A stretch of DNA of 64,000 nt from Incurvaria masculella. Its lineage: Eukaryota; Arthropoda; Insecta; Lepidoptera; Incurvariidae. The notes beneath the pieces were generated by a model that was not told the origin of the DNA, made no database searches, and saw nothing but the letters and a program-made list of their open reading frames with translations. The stretch covers positions 7,173,595 through 7,237,594 of the forward strand of contig OX335644.1 in NCBI GenBank assembly GCA_946894095.1, in the 5' to 3' direction. Positions 34,546 to 46,492 of the stretch are shown one piece after another. Within the stretch, counting starts at the first letter, position 1. The number at the start of each line of letters is the position of its first letter. The translations under genes were made by a program, and so were the position numbers.

Positions 34546-34696
34546 GTAACAACGAATGAAGAATTTATGTTGAGCAACACGCAACCTGTCAGATTGGTAT
34601 TACGAGATACGAGCGTGCGCTTCTATGACAAATCGCTGCAGGTGCCTGAGGCGCCCATCACACTACTATATCAACAGCATCGTAATAGTACCCGAG
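34546..34696 (+). CDS. host gene internal exon (151 nt)
   Basis: Acceptor TTGTTGTTTTAG at 34544-34545 and donor CCCGAG|GTAGAC at 34697. The exon reads 50 codons plus one base in phase 0, compatible with the exon ending at 32188: VTTNEEFMLSNTQPVRLVLR, then a DTSVRFYDKSLQVPEAP stretch and a short Gln/His/Asn end. The sequence has ordinary protein composition, unlike surrounding AT-rich intron. It ends in phase 1, but the next recognised exon (47832) needs phase 0. An intervening exon or an alternative isoform is therefore implied. Family unknown. Confidence 0.55.
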
Positions 34697-35999
34697 GTAG
34701 ACATATGATATATGATTTACAAATAACGCTCAATTTTAAATGATCATAGAAAATATTTTGCAGATTTCGTGCAGACGTGATAGTGTGATAGACCCCTAAA
34801 TATAGGTATATAATGATAATATTCCCTGATCGTGAAAGTATTCAGTTAAATATTTGCTTATTGATTTTTTTTTTCATAATAATTTCTTTAGACTTTTGAT
34901 AATGCCTTTTAAAATAGTTGTTCGCTTAACTGTCTACTTATTTTTCTTCTAAACTTGAAATACGAGAATGGGAGGGACATTTTCGATCTTAGTTATTAGT
35001 AATTGACCACAGTTACATGCATAGGTTTCCATATTTATAACATTATTTTTAGTAACTTCTATGTGTTCTATCAACTTGTGCTCAAAATATACTGGTTCAC
35101 TCTCATTTTGATTATTGTAACTTAAAAATAGATGTAATTAGTAATTGCAATGCTGAGTCGTACAGTCGTGTGCTATCCCGTCAATATACATCTGATTGTT
35201 TTTAAGGTATTCGTATTTTAAAACGAATAGTGATGGTTGAATCTTGATCACGGAGGAGGGAGTGATCTTGATTGATGATGAGAACTGATTACGGCCGAAT
35301 GGGCTGCAACTAGAACATTACTCAGGACCTTTTGCTGATATGCTTAATCGCCACATAATAATGGCTTTTCGATCGATACCAGTAAAGGATTATCAGCACT
35401 TTAGTAATAAAGCCCCTTTGAGTGTCGATAAAAATAAATCAGCAATTGGAGAAAACCAGGCATATTCTGTGATATTATTTTAAGTTTACGGATAAACAAT
35501 ATTCAGCATACTGATAAGCTTGACGGTTCGATAGATATTACAAATCATCCCAACTTTAAGAGACGATAGTATGAAGCTGTCAGCGTCTTGGTCTCCGTTA
35601 CTGGCGAAATATGGCAACACACACAATCTGCGCAGCCGTCTACCCGTAGTTGACATCTGACTGGACGAAGCGTCAGAGGTCCTCCAGGTCGCGTCGCGAA
35701 TCCTGATGATGTCCACAGCGTTGTGTACGGAACGTGGAGCTAAATAAGTAAGCTGAACACTTTTTATCCGTAAACGTAAAATAATATGTTGAACAACAGT
35801 GAAAATCTAAACAAATATATTATTCTGTGATAATAATCAGATGGATAATAAAAGCAGTGTGATGGATTTGGTAGACGCACTGCTCCCAGAATGTTTGCTT
35901 GCTGGTTATTGTCCAGCAATATTTATTTAGTAGTTTTTCTGTATAAAAACTGTACGGAAACAGTCGGCTACTTATTGTGGCCCTCGGAGGATGAGGCAG
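34697..35999. other. intron, nothing recognised
   Basis: AT-rich and without recognisable repeats. A minus-strand 76-codon frame at 35486-35716 has no motif. Confidence 0.35.
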
Positions 36000-36046
36000 G
36001 GACCTCCGGGGACTTCCTCGAATGTCAGGAGCAGCCCCGTCCTCCT
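36000..36046 (+). other. candidate 47-nt exon filling the phase gap
   Basis: GATGAGGCAG is followed by 47 nt with phase 1 to phase 0, exactly what is needed between exons 34546-34696 and 47832-47868. It would add about 15 residues (TSGDFLECQEQPRPP). The donor (CCT|GTATCC) is weak and the polypyrimidine tract poor. If not spliced, the same frame reaches a stop at 36060-36062 and could end a short isoform. Tentative. Confidence 0.2.
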
Positions 36047-36839
36047 GTATCCCATCGCATCTGAAAGGAATATTTTTTTTATGTTCCTTTAGGCAAAGTT
36101 GGTATCATTTTTCTAATAAAAGTGCTTAATGCTGTCGAATCTACTTGTATATGGAGTTATTTTTGTATGTTTTACCGGGAATATTTATTTTAGGCAATTG
36201 TTTTTGATAAATTTAGTTTTTACTAGAAAACTATAGTTCATTATTAGACATAGTTTCGATTTTGTATAGCTTCATTCAAATATTTTTTTAATTTTCAAAC
36301 CATGTATTACGTACTAGATAAACCAATAATAAAACGTGGAGAAAAAAAGGTCTATTATGGTAATTTTATGGGTAGACCCATGGCAAATGTTTCAGGTTCA
36401 AATCATACTTTCGGACGCAAACTTTATGGAGCTAATTTTATTATCAGTTTAGCCTAAGTACCTAACGTGACTTAACCAATACATATGAAAATGTTTATAT
36501 TTTCTTCATAAAAGTTAACTAATGTACCTATTGGCGCCAGTATTTGTTACATATTCTTTGTCATTGGGCATTAGAATCGTTTAGAACTTTGGACACACTG
36601 GCTCTGAACTGTGGCGTGTCGTTTGGTTCGGGTAGGTTCGGCAATTGATCGGCAGAAGCAGCTGCTTGGAGTGATGTATGCATTGTAATTACCCGCAGCG
36701 TGCTGTCGTATCGCATCGTTTTCACAACCAGCGCGGTGGTCCATTCACGACTGCAGCCACGCGGGTATACTCAACGACAAACGATAGATGGTGGAGAATT
36801 CGTCCTAAATTTGATGACGTCTAGTATGACCAGTCTGGT

Positions 36840-37660
36840 GAAGTGCTTCATCAAACTATAAAGAGCGTGGTAAAGTGCTTCGCCAAAATATAGAGAGCGT
36901 AGGTTCATGAAACCCTTCAAATTTTATACTAGGCATGGTGGGCTACGATTCCATCGAGCTTAGAAGATACTTCCTCCCTCATGACCTACATTTTAATGGG
37001 AAAATCAGTAATTCGGTTTGCGTACAGTTGCTCAATTTATATTTTCCGAACAACTTTCAGAGGGAACGGACGCACGTACTTCTCCAGACAGCACCTGCAA
37101 GACTAAATCTGCAGCGATGCTCTACTCTAAACAGAGCTATTAATAGCACTCTAGCTGTTTTTGATTAAGTTAATGATGGCCTTGGTACATCTAAGATGTT
37201 ACCTTAGTTAAGATTATAAATAAATGAAGGGATGTATCAGTAAAAGAAGGGACGATAATTTGCTATGGCTGTCCTGAATTAAGCTCGATCACCTTTCTAT
37301 CACCTACGGGTCAGTTACGTAAATAGGTGTCTCAGTAAACTGACTGCATGAAACTATATTATATTTGCTTGCATCACGTAAAGGTCAATTAAATAGAGAG
37401 CGTAGATAAAGAGATGTAAAAATAAAAGAAGGAAAACAAATGTGGTGTGACTGTATTACACATAGAGTGTATTACATCAAGCTCTATCATGTTTGCTTAT
37501 ATTTAGAAAAGGTCAGGTATGTAGAGAGCGTAAATGAAGAGATGTATCAGTAAACTAATGTGAGGAAATGTGCTGTGATCGTACTGCATACAGCTCTAAT
37601 TTGCTGTATGTGCATTATCATGTTTGTCTAATGTCCTGTACTGAGGACCTAGCCCACTCT
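36840..37660 (+). repeat. degenerate tandem repeat region, period about 150 bp
   Basis: The phrases TAGAGAGCGTA, GATGTATCAGTAAA, AGCTCTATCATGTTTG-like and GTGCTGTGATCGTACTG-like recur several times with drift between about 36840 and 37660. Similar text (GTAATCGTACTGTATGACGC) appears near 63106-63125. It is non-coding; the family is unknown. Confidence 0.5.
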
Positions 37661-38297
37661 TGTATTCTCTCTATAAACAGTTGGATTGCAGCGATAACGC
37701 CTACAAAGAGTCTTTGAAAAACATTGTTGACTCCGATGGTCTAACATCGACATAATTGAGCTCGTTCACTGTAAAATGGAAGCAAGCGCTTTGCCTTCTA
37801 ATGATACGATTGACTATTTTCGTTTTCAATGCATAAATGCACCAGGAATAGAAGGATGCCCCAAGGGAACAGTCATTCAGTGCTTATTTTTGTATGAACG
37901 ATGCTGTGATCTATCTTTCTATTGAGCGAGCGGATGTCAGGTTCCACACTTGTTTTTATATTTGTCCAAACAGTCATCATTCGGCTCACTTGAAAATAAA
38001 CACTAAGATATGACATTATTACTGCGCTGGTAGTATTTTTATTATAATTATTTTATGTATAACATATTGACTTTATACACTGCGTCCGTATCAAACTTGA
38101 CAAGGGCTTTATACACCCGACATAGGTTGTCAAGTTGACGACGGCTTTTACACCGGAGAATACTTGTAAAACTAAATATATTATTGCTAGTTAAGTAATT
38201 TCTAATTCATTTGCATTGAGGGTGGCTGTGTATTTTGTTCTTGTTCTTTGCCTTAAACTGTTCTACCAAAAATTGTTGGTCAGTAGCATTTAGATCC

Positions 38298-38470
38298 AAG
38301 TATGTATTTCATTACTGTGGACGAAAAACTCGAAAAGTTTCTTTGCGGATTCTTCTTTCCAGAGCTGATAGAATCCGCGGATCATTCAGGTTTTGACGTA
38401 ACTTAGTGCAGTTTAACTACCAAAGAAGTTCAAATAAATGAAATGAAATATGTTCATGAAATAGTTTAGT
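38298..38470 (+). repeat. dispersed repeat H, copy 1 (possible LINE 3' end)
   Basis: AAGTATGTATTTCATTACTG, TTTGCGGATTCTTCTTTCCA, ATCCGCGGATCATTCAG and TGACGTAACTTAGTG match 52019-52160, and it ends in AATAAATGAAATGAAATA. A GAAAT-type microsatellite end suggests a LINE 3' terminus. Confidence 0.6.
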
Positions 38471-38639
38471 ATTTTTGTTTATTATTTACCATTAATTAAA
38501 TTTTATTTTCTCAGTATTTGATGTACTTTATTCCCTTTTTTCCATCTAAGAGTTATTTCAGTTGTAGTTAGAAAAAAAAAGGGTTACTAATGAACCCGAA
38601 GGGAAAAAACTTTGGACTTGACTGTACGCTGCTATTGAA

Positions 38640-38840
38640 AATTATAGCAAAGCGGCGGCGGCGGCGGGAGGCAGCGCGGCGCAGCGGCGCGCGGCTGCGA
38701 CGCGGCGGGCGGTGTAGCTGGTGTAGTATTCACCTGCACACAATAGATTAGTTCAGTGCAGAAGCAGATTTCAGCCTCGTGACTGCCGCGCTCCAGTTTC
38801 CCGCGACGCGAGTTTATTCTGTGCTGATCCTGTGCTATTC
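38640..38840 (+). promoter_or_regulatory. GC-rich candidate internal promoter
   Basis: A dense CGG/GCG block (38652-38712) is followed by an initiator-like TCAGT at 38753-38757. It sits in the intron upstream of the 47.8-55.3 kb exon cluster, so it could start a shorter transcript that skips the phase-mismatched exon. I see no strong donor downstream. Confidence 0.3.
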
Positions 38841-38899
38841 ACAAGTGGTTTTCAGTGTTTGTACAATCAATCGATTCGTGTACTCCTTTCAATGAAAGG

Positions 38900-40199
38900 C
38901 TGACCCACATACCCAGGATTAACAAAACTAGGATACCTACTTCCTTTACTAAAATAATGCTTCTTGCCTATTCAAAGTACCTACCTCGCGTAGTGAGCGC
39001 ATCTAAAACATATTGAAACGTATCGATAGTGCCGCTTGTTACAATGGATGTGACGCAAACCGGCTCCATAATTTCCCATGGATATTAGATGGTGCATGAA
39101 GTAACGTCAAACTGGGTCATACTCTCTCACTCCACGTGGGATATTGAAAGGGTTTCATAAGCTAGGTATACCCGGCCGTTTAGCTGCAGACGTGCCTCTA
39201 TTGAAAACACTCATTAAAATTAATAAGTACCTATTAGTGTTTGTGAGAAAACATACACGCTATGAAGACGGCAGAGCCTCAAGGACGTTCCCGAAAGGAA
39301 TGAATGTGTAACTAGGTTAATTCTTCTTCTATAAAGCAACAAATTGCCCAATATTTATCGCAAAAAACATTGCCCTCATTTTATTATCGAAGAAGTAAGA
39401 TGAGACGTTATATACGTTTTACTTTCTTGATAATAAAAACAATCAAAATATTATTTTAAGGGGAATGGCAACATGATCATCTTGATTTCTAAAAAGATTG
39501 AAGAGATAAGTTTTGCCTAAACAATTGTGTGTGCGAATTTATTGGATTAGCTGGGTATATTTTATCTAAGCAGGTTATTGGCTACTTTGTGAAGTTGTTC
39601 GCTTGCGCAGGTGTAGTATATCTCTACTAATTCCTTTTTGCAGTTAAATTAGTAGTGATAAAGTCAGCTTCAACAATGACATGAATTTTATGACAATTCA
39701 ATGTGAGTTAAAACGGTTCAACTTGTGTGTCCGCTATGAGCCACCAAAAGCCACGCTGGGGCACTCAACTGTCCCTGGCGCGGCACTGTCCCGGTCCATT
39801 TGGCACAGTGACATTATATCTGAGTGGCATGAGACTTGCGAGTCACGAGGGAAGCCGATATCGGGAGCGAGGTGACCGCACGGGAGACCTCGGCCCGCCC
39901 TTGGGCTTGTCCTTTGCTTGATCGCTCTTATACATACCTACCTACATAATAAGGCTGGAGTGCATAATCTCCGGTTAATCACATTCTGAAAGCAACCATG
40001 ATCAAACCACTTTCAAAACACCGATCCGGCGATTATCGGAGAGCATAACGCGCAAATGACGTCATAACCAAATTATATAATTATATGGCGCTAGCTGAAC
40101 ATCTGATGTGTGTCAATGTCAGTGGAGTCGAGCCGTTTATTTTCGTGGCATTTCGGATTCAAAGCCCACCCCTATTAAACCCCCCCCCCCCACAAAAAT
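38900..40199. other. intronic stretch, no gene recognised
   Basis: A moderately GC-rich piece at 39730-39920 opens two 64-codon frames but has no convincing splice sites. A run of 13 C lies at about 40178-40190. Confidence 0.35.
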
Positions 40200-40789
40200 A
40201 TCCACAACGTAAAATCGGCAGATCGTATAATTTTATACGTAGTGCATGAAGAAGTTTAAAAAATAAAATTACTTATTTCTCCATGCATAACGTATAATAG
40301 TCACAACGTATAATATTATGATCTTTATTTAACAAAAAAAGAAAACCATGCATATCATATAATTCAAAAACTTTTCATACGACAAGCGCCCTTATGTATA
40401 TACTTTTAAAGCGTATACTCGCACGTGACGTTTCGACCGTCTCAATTAGCGTAAGGTGGCCTTTCGAAATTGTGGCAAATATCGATTCGTAGCAATTTCA
40501 GCCTTAAATGTATCTTCATTAGGGCGCTTTATTCAGTGTTTTCTTTTTTTGTGAATTCATGTTAGGAATATTATACGTTGTGACTATTATACGTTCTGCA
40601 TGATGCAAAGAGTTGATTTTATTTTTAAACTTTATTCATGCACAACGTATAACATTATACGTTGTGCATGAATAAAGTTTAAAAATATAATGTTATACGT
40701 TGTGAATATTATACGATATGCATGGTTTTCATTTTTTGAAAAAAAATACTATTATACGTTCTGAATATTATACGTAGTGAATACGACTC
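40200..40789. mobile_element. non-autonomous DNA element, family P, inverted copy
   Basis: Near-complete reverse complement of 4933-5455, with the same palindromic ATTATACGTTGTG / CACAACGTATAAT blocks and a shared core (CACGTGACGTTTCGACCGTC, ATTTCAGCCTTAAATGTATC). The right end, GTGAATACGACTC, corresponds to the GAGTCGTATTCAC start of copy 1. The left end lacks the final ~65 bases of copy 1. It abuts a SINE at 40790. Confidence 0.75.
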
Positions 40790-41030
40790 GTTCGGATTCC
40801 CCGTAAAACTGTAGGTTCCCTTCCTTACTTACTAGGTGGTAAATCCGGCCCGGGTTGGTACCATCGCATTGAATGAACGATGATCGAAGCGGCAATGAAA
40901 ATTGTCCGTATTTTCAACCCAGTTCAATGTAGCAGAGCTATGTAAGGAAGGTCCTGGCATGGCACCTAGTTACCATGTGGTGTGTTGGGCTAGTATCTGA
41001 CAGTCAGTTTGGTATTAGCCATACATAAAA
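40790..41030 (+). mobile_element. SINE copy (family S)
   Basis: TTCGGATTCCCCGTAAAACT, TACTAGGTGGTAAATCCGGC, GGGTTGGTACCATCGCATTG, AAGGAAGGTCCTGGCATGGC and GGTATTAGCCATACATAAAA. The head is replaced by element 40200-40789 at its left edge. Confidence 0.75.
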
Positions 41031-42009
41031 AACAAGAGATTGTGCACACCAAATTGCATTTTGACAGCTACCGGTGGTTAAATTTTATTTTAATTTTATT
41101 ATTAACTCCATCCTAAATCTATTATTCTAAACATTCCAAGTTTTTTTATCGGTGTTTTTTCGTCATTTAACTTATTTGTTCATTCGTGAAAACATATAAA
41201 ACTTCACCATACCTATGTACTTACATATTAAGGTGGCCCAACCCGGCGGGCCTAACTCATTCGCGGGCACGGTACAAAACCGTGCTGTTGCGCTCTGGGA
41301 CCTTCTCTGTTTCAAAGAATAAGACAGGCTCCGTGATGAGGAAGATGCAACATGTCCACAAAAAAGACAATGTGCATAGTGTATGATTTGGTAAGATTTA
41401 CGAAAATTTATATTTCAAAACGACTTACAGCTAAAAGTAAACCACGACCGCTGTAGTCGAAAATCTAACAAAAACCAAATAGATTATAAATCTTGATTAA
41501 ATAAGCTATGTCTGATGACTAATCTATTTAAGATGTTCTTACTTTATCATTGCGTAATCCACCTCCAAAGTCATTGTATAAAACGCGCGAAAAATTCGAA
41601 CTTAGAAACCAAACACAATTTTACAATGCCAATGGTCATCAGACATCTAGTTTGATCAAATAAAGATATTTTGAGCAAAATTTTGGATCTCTGACAAGAA
41701 ATATGGGCGTGATCTTCTTTCCCCTTTTGTATGGGGAGATGAGCGGGATCGACCACCTTAAACCAGCGCATACATAACAGTACACAAACAACACCATAAA
41801 ACAATTGGATTACGACACAATATACTTAAAAGGGTATATTTATATTTTGTGATGCAGGGTGTTTGGTAATTCAATACATTCATTCTAAGGGGTCATTCTA
41901 TAGCTAATTTACAACAATTTGGCCCAATTTACCAAACACTCTGTATAACTTTTTTAAAATTTATTTTGATTCATTTATTCATACAAATAAAAACAACAAA
42001 TAATAATAT
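41031..42009. other. intronic stretch, no gene recognised
   Basis: No motif-bearing frame. The region 41560-41830 shares nothing obvious with other repeats here. Confidence 0.35.
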
Positions 42010-42150
42010 AGGCATGGATGGCTAATACTACACCTCTGTCATTATTTTAGCCCAATATACCGTATTCCATGAAAGGATCTTCCCTTTTCGAGCACGGCTA
42101 TAATGAACTAGATAGAAAAACAGACATTTTTCATTGCCGTTATAAACAGT
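42010..42150 (-). mobile_element. SINE fragment (family S)
   Basis: GGCATGGATGGCTAATACTA, TTTAGCCCAATATACCGTAT and CATTTTTCATTGCCG match the tail half of the body in minus orientation. Confidence 0.6.
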
Positions 42151-42740
42151 GCAGGCGCATAACGTTAGAACGTTTTGTTTTAAATTATTCAGTCACTTAA
42201 AAGTTTTTCAAACATTTTTTATTAAAGAACAAATTTTGCCAAACTTGATTAGTTGTTATTTTGTTATTAACTCTTCTTATGAAACCTCGTTTCAGGGAAG
42301 AGATCTATCCATCTATTTTCAAAATCAATTAAAACTCAAGCACACATGGAGAGCAAAACGTTACGAATCTGACGAGGCCTAATAATTTGTTACCCGAGCT
42401 TCGGGGGCAATCAACGAGCAAAATACCTTGGGAGCGAAGATATAATTTAAACGGTGATTAGAACAGTAGACCATACTATCGAAATAAATAAAATAATGAT
42501 AAAAAAATGGATTCCCTTGCTGAAATTCACAATTATTATACTATACGCAGTCTAGAGACGTTTCTCAGCACTATTGACACTATAATAAGTTAATTTTGAC
42601 AAGATTCTGAGGAGCTAATTGAACAAAATGGAGTTCTAATTCGAGTCTTAGAAACTTTTCATCATTTATGAAAGTATCAAGACTGTATTGAGTACAATAT
42701 TGTCTTTGCATCTCAGCAACGTCTAGGATCCGCGTTTTAG
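42151..42740. other. intronic stretch, no gene recognised
   Basis: Short frames only; no repeat recognised. Confidence 0.3.
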
Positions 42741-43092
42741 GGCTGTTCCGACCCATATAAAGTTGTTTGCATACATAACGCAAAAAGTATTGCACTTTAA
42801 GCCACGACCAAATAATAAAAGTTTAATATAGTCATATTACTTGCAGCGAAAACAATTTCACAATTTCAGGATTATTGGTTTTGTTACAATTTATTTAAAT
42901 ACAATTGTTATTTAACAGCGCCATCAAACGGTGTAAAACTTCTAATCGGCAATTATAACGAAACCTGAAATTGTGAATATGTTTTCGCTGCAACTACTAT
43001 GGGTATATTTAATATTTTTGACGAATTCGTGCCTTAAAGTGCAATACTTTTTGCGTTCTGTGTAAAAAATACATTGTGTGGGTCGGAACAAC
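42741..43092. mobile_element. foldback MITE family Q, copy 2 (inverted)
   Basis: Reverse-complement relative of 28181-28541 with the same arms (GGCTGTTCCGACCCATA at the left, GGGTCGGAACAAC at the right) and the central ATTTAACAGCGCCATCAAAC. The flanking TTAA is degraded. Confidence 0.7.
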
Positions 43093-44395
43093 TTTAAACA
43101 GATTCAATCAAAGATTCAATATTTTATAAAAGTGAATTGCGAAGCTCACATACCTCTGCGCTGCGCTGCAATACTCCAAACACAACGTAGAAAAGTGCAA
43201 CCAGTCAATGAGAAGAAAGTGATAGTGATGCGTTGTGGGTTAGCAGGTCAGGAGGCTGCTCACCTCCGCCGCCGCGCCCTTTGTTCAACTTGCACTCTCT
43301 CTCAGTGAGTTGATGACACACGTGTGTGACATAACATTGATAGAGTTGTTTCTCAAGTCGTTAATCTATAGCGGGCCTCTAGCCAGAGTGATAAAAGTTC
43401 ATTATTTAAAGTTCATCGTTATTTTATAATTCATTAAAAATCTTAATTCAATTTTTATATTACACGAATGATTGAGGTGTAGAAAAATATTATAAGGAAA
43501 CCGCTATTTCGGTGTTGGTAGGCTCTAAGGATAGTGAGAGGCTCTAGAGATATGACAGCAATAGGCTTGCCTCACGAACCTAAAAACATCGATGGACAAA
43601 GCGAAGATGATATGTGTGCAAATGCTGGGGAAGCCACAATTTATAGCCATGATGTGGTATACAAAGTGTTTTATTAGTTTTCTACAATCATATTAGGGTT
43701 GATGCAGTATCTGAAATAGTACACCTATTGCTAGGAAAATAGGTATGTGATTTGTTTTGTACCATTTAAGCCTGGTTTTCACCAAGTGCGGATTTATTTT
43801 AATCGACATTTAAAGGGCCTTTATTACGTATGTACTGAATGTCTTGTACTGGTATTGATTGCAAGCTGCTACGGAAGGCTATTTCTATTAAGCTAATCAG
43901 CAGTAGTTCAAAAAGGGCCTAAGTATGAATATTTCATGTAGTACGTGATAGAAAAACACATAATTAACTTTGTTTGTTAGGGCAAATCCAATATTTCCAT
44001 GCCGAAGTTATGGCCATAAATCAGGAAACTCAAAATAAAACTAAAAAGATTACACATTTTCGCCGGCTGGGGGTTGATCACCAGTAATCGGTTGATCTCC
44101 TAAATGTGTCGCAGCTTTTTATGGACATTTCATGTGTTTTCGTGTACGGAAGCAAGTGAGCTATGCTTCCGTAAATGAGCCGAAACGCAAAAAGACGGAA
44201 TGCCCGCGGATTCACTTTGTAGATTAGCCATCTCAGAGGCAGTTATGACGAATCTCGCTCCGAAACGACACGCGGCGTGGGCGGACATGCCATTCTGCTG
44301 CCCTCTTCCTTTTTACGTCTGCAGTATCATGGCGTTCGTGCTAAAGATTACAATTTAGCAATGTCATTGCGAGCTACATTATAACGCGCGTAGTT
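43093..44395. other. intronic stretch with one GC-rich patch
   Basis: A GC-rich patch at about 43235-43320 (CACCTCCGCCGCCGCGCCCT) opens a 76-codon frame with no motif. The rest is AT-rich. Nothing is assigned. Confidence 0.3.
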
Positions 44396-44475
44396 AAAGA
44401 GAATAATGAGATGATCAGGTTGCACACAATGGCTCGTGCTTGTTTCCTCAGCCAAATTAAGAAATATACTAGTAG
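44396..44475 (-). mobile_element. partial copy of family T
   Basis: AGAGAATAATGAGATGATCA and AATGGCTCGTGCTTGTTTCC are the reverse complement of the right half of 1897-2091. Confidence 0.5.
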
Positions 44476-44519
44476 AACCTAGTAGCTCATGCCCTTCTCC
44501 ATGGTGCAGACAATCTCTT

Positions 44520-44615
44520 TACTGAGACTCATCAAAATTGGTTCAGCGATTTAGGCGTGAAAACGCAACAGACAGACAGAGCTACTTTCGCATTTATAAT
44601 ATTAATATAGATTAG
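44520..44615 (+). repeat. retroelement tail-like repeat
   Basis: CATCAAAATTGGTTCAGCGA, AACAGACAGACAGAGCTACT and TTCGCATTTATAATATTAAT form an ending I know from many lepidopteran elements, probably a LINE or SINE 3' end. A weaker relative closes repeat I at 25325 and 61805. Confidence 0.5.
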
Positions 44616-44639
44616 TATAGTTTTTAATGACATACAAAT

Positions 44640-44830
44640 CGCTCGCGACATGCAACGTCGTAACTCAGCGACGAGCTCGCTGGCCTTGTCACGCCGCGCG
44701 CCACGCCCGCTGCAGCGCTGCAGCGCGGGCTTTGTTTACCTGTTGCGGTGTCGATGTCGTCCGCTTTACAATCCTTTACGATCCATCACAATACCATCCG
44801 CTTTACGATCCATCACAATACCGTTACGAC
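44640..44830. other. GC-rich patch plus 27-bp tandem duplication
   Basis: A GC-rich block at 44645-44760 is followed by TTTACGATCCATCACAATAC at 44775 and again at 44802 (27-bp period). Role unknown; overlapping frames of 73 and 97 codons have no motif. Confidence 0.35.
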
Positions 44831-44959
44831 ATATTATTTTATCTATGATAACGGCGACGCGTTCCCAGCAAGACGCTATATGTATTATTACGCTTCATTG
44901 CGCAAATTCGCACTTTATAGCTGATGGAGATGTAGAGTTGTAATGTAGAGATTGAGCAT

Positions 44960-45112
44960 TTTTTTCTGTAACTGGGCATGTTTTTTTTAAATTTACGGCT
45001 GCATTAGATGGCAACCTGTTTTCATTGTCTCATGATTCAATCTTCATTAATTGTGTTGGTACCAACCCGGGCGGGAAAGGGGACATACAGTTTTATCTGA
45101 AATCCGAACCAC
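44960..45112 (-). mobile_element. SINE fragment (family S)
   Basis: CTGTAACTGGGCATGTTTTT, GGTACCAACCCGGGCGGG and GGACATACAGTTTTATCTGA: minus-oriented, internally deleted copy. Confidence 0.65.
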
Positions 45113-45589
45113 CAGTTTCATCAAGCTAACATCTAAAATTATATACATGAATTAAAAGGAATACTGGGCTGTTCAGGAAAAGATTCTCCCGACCAATAAA
45201 CGTTGAAATAAAGGCCGGTAAAATTAAATTATGTTATTAAAGTTAAAATTATATTATGTTAGATATTAATTTTATTCGATTACGAATTTTGACTTTTAAA
45301 GATTACTTTCAGTTTAAATTATCACCGAATGTACACATAGAGCATAGGCATACATGCGTATTCGTAACAATCGTATTTGCGCATAGCGCATGCGTACGTA
45401 TGACGTGCCCAACCTTATTAGTGAGGATATCCTGACGACATATTTGGTCCTGGCTTGACACTCTGATGCTCATTTAAAACAAAGGGCCCTAATCTGTAAG
45501 AATCACATTGTGCGAGCACATTCGATGATCGCAGACAGTCCTCAGTTATTTTCGACTCAGTTTGTATGTTGCCCGTACCGAAGAATGTA

Positions 45590-45710
45590 CGGTATGGTTC
45601 GGAATCCATGTAAAATTCAGCAATACAAATTAAAATGTCTGTCTGACTGGTCCAGGCATCTCTGCTGTTTATTTCGATCAGCCATCCATGTCTGTAACAT
45701 AAAAATGAGA
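45590..45710 (+). mobile_element. degenerate SINE fragment (family S)
   Basis: GGTTCGGAATCCATGTAAAA and AGCCATCCATGTCTGTAACA followed by TAAAAATGAG. Only the ends of the family are recognisable. Confidence 0.45.
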
Positions 45711-46090
45711 ATTTCATCACGAATTGCATTCAACCACTGAAGTGAAAGGAAGGAGAAGTGGCATGTGGTCGATATCGCATCCCCGCTTTATGGTCAAAAT
45801 GACCATATAATTGTATGGGAATCCGGCGACGAGTCGTATGCCACAATGTCGAAACATCGCGACCGTGCGCGAATGTGCTCTAAAATAGCGTCCGTCAAGT
45901 CAGTTTCCACCCACACAAATCCACCAATACGTCTGCGAATATGTTTGCATGGCATGTACATTTAAGTTGGATTTATAGTTTTTTTTAAATTGGAGACAGC
46001 GGTCCCATAGTAGGCGTGCTCAATGCCATATCTCCTCCCATTTTAATTATCTATTCATTCAACATATTTTCGTAAAACGTAGCTTGTTTT

Positions 46091-46407
46091 TTAGGGTTCC
46101 GTACCCAAAGGGTGAAAATGGAACCCTATTACTAAGCCTCCGCTGTCCGTCCGTCCGTCCGTCCGTCCGTCTGTCACAGGGCTGTATCTCATGAACCGTA
46201 ACAGGTAGGAAGCTGAAATGTTCACAGATTATGTATTTATTTTGTCGCTATAAGTAACATTATAAAATAATAATAATTAAAGGGGGTATTTTTAATTATT
46301 TTACTAGTAAATAATTAAATACAAAAAACGTGTTTTTTTTTGTAAATCTTGTGCGATGGTACGGAACCCTTCGTGTGCGAGTGCGACTCGCACTTGGCCA
46401 GTTTTTT
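46091..46407 (-). repeat. dispersed repeat R, copy 4
   Basis: TTAGGGTTCCGTACCCAAAG, a perfect GTCC repeat near 46147-46170, CACAGGGCTGTATCTCATGA and GAGTGCGACTCGCACTTGGC. Same orientation as the copy at 7791. Confidence 0.75.
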
Positions 46408-46492
46408 ATGTTTACGTTGTCTTGTTTATGCGGGTTAACTTGCCGTCACGTTGTGGAAGTTCATCTATTTATTTTTCATACCAATTAGTCCA

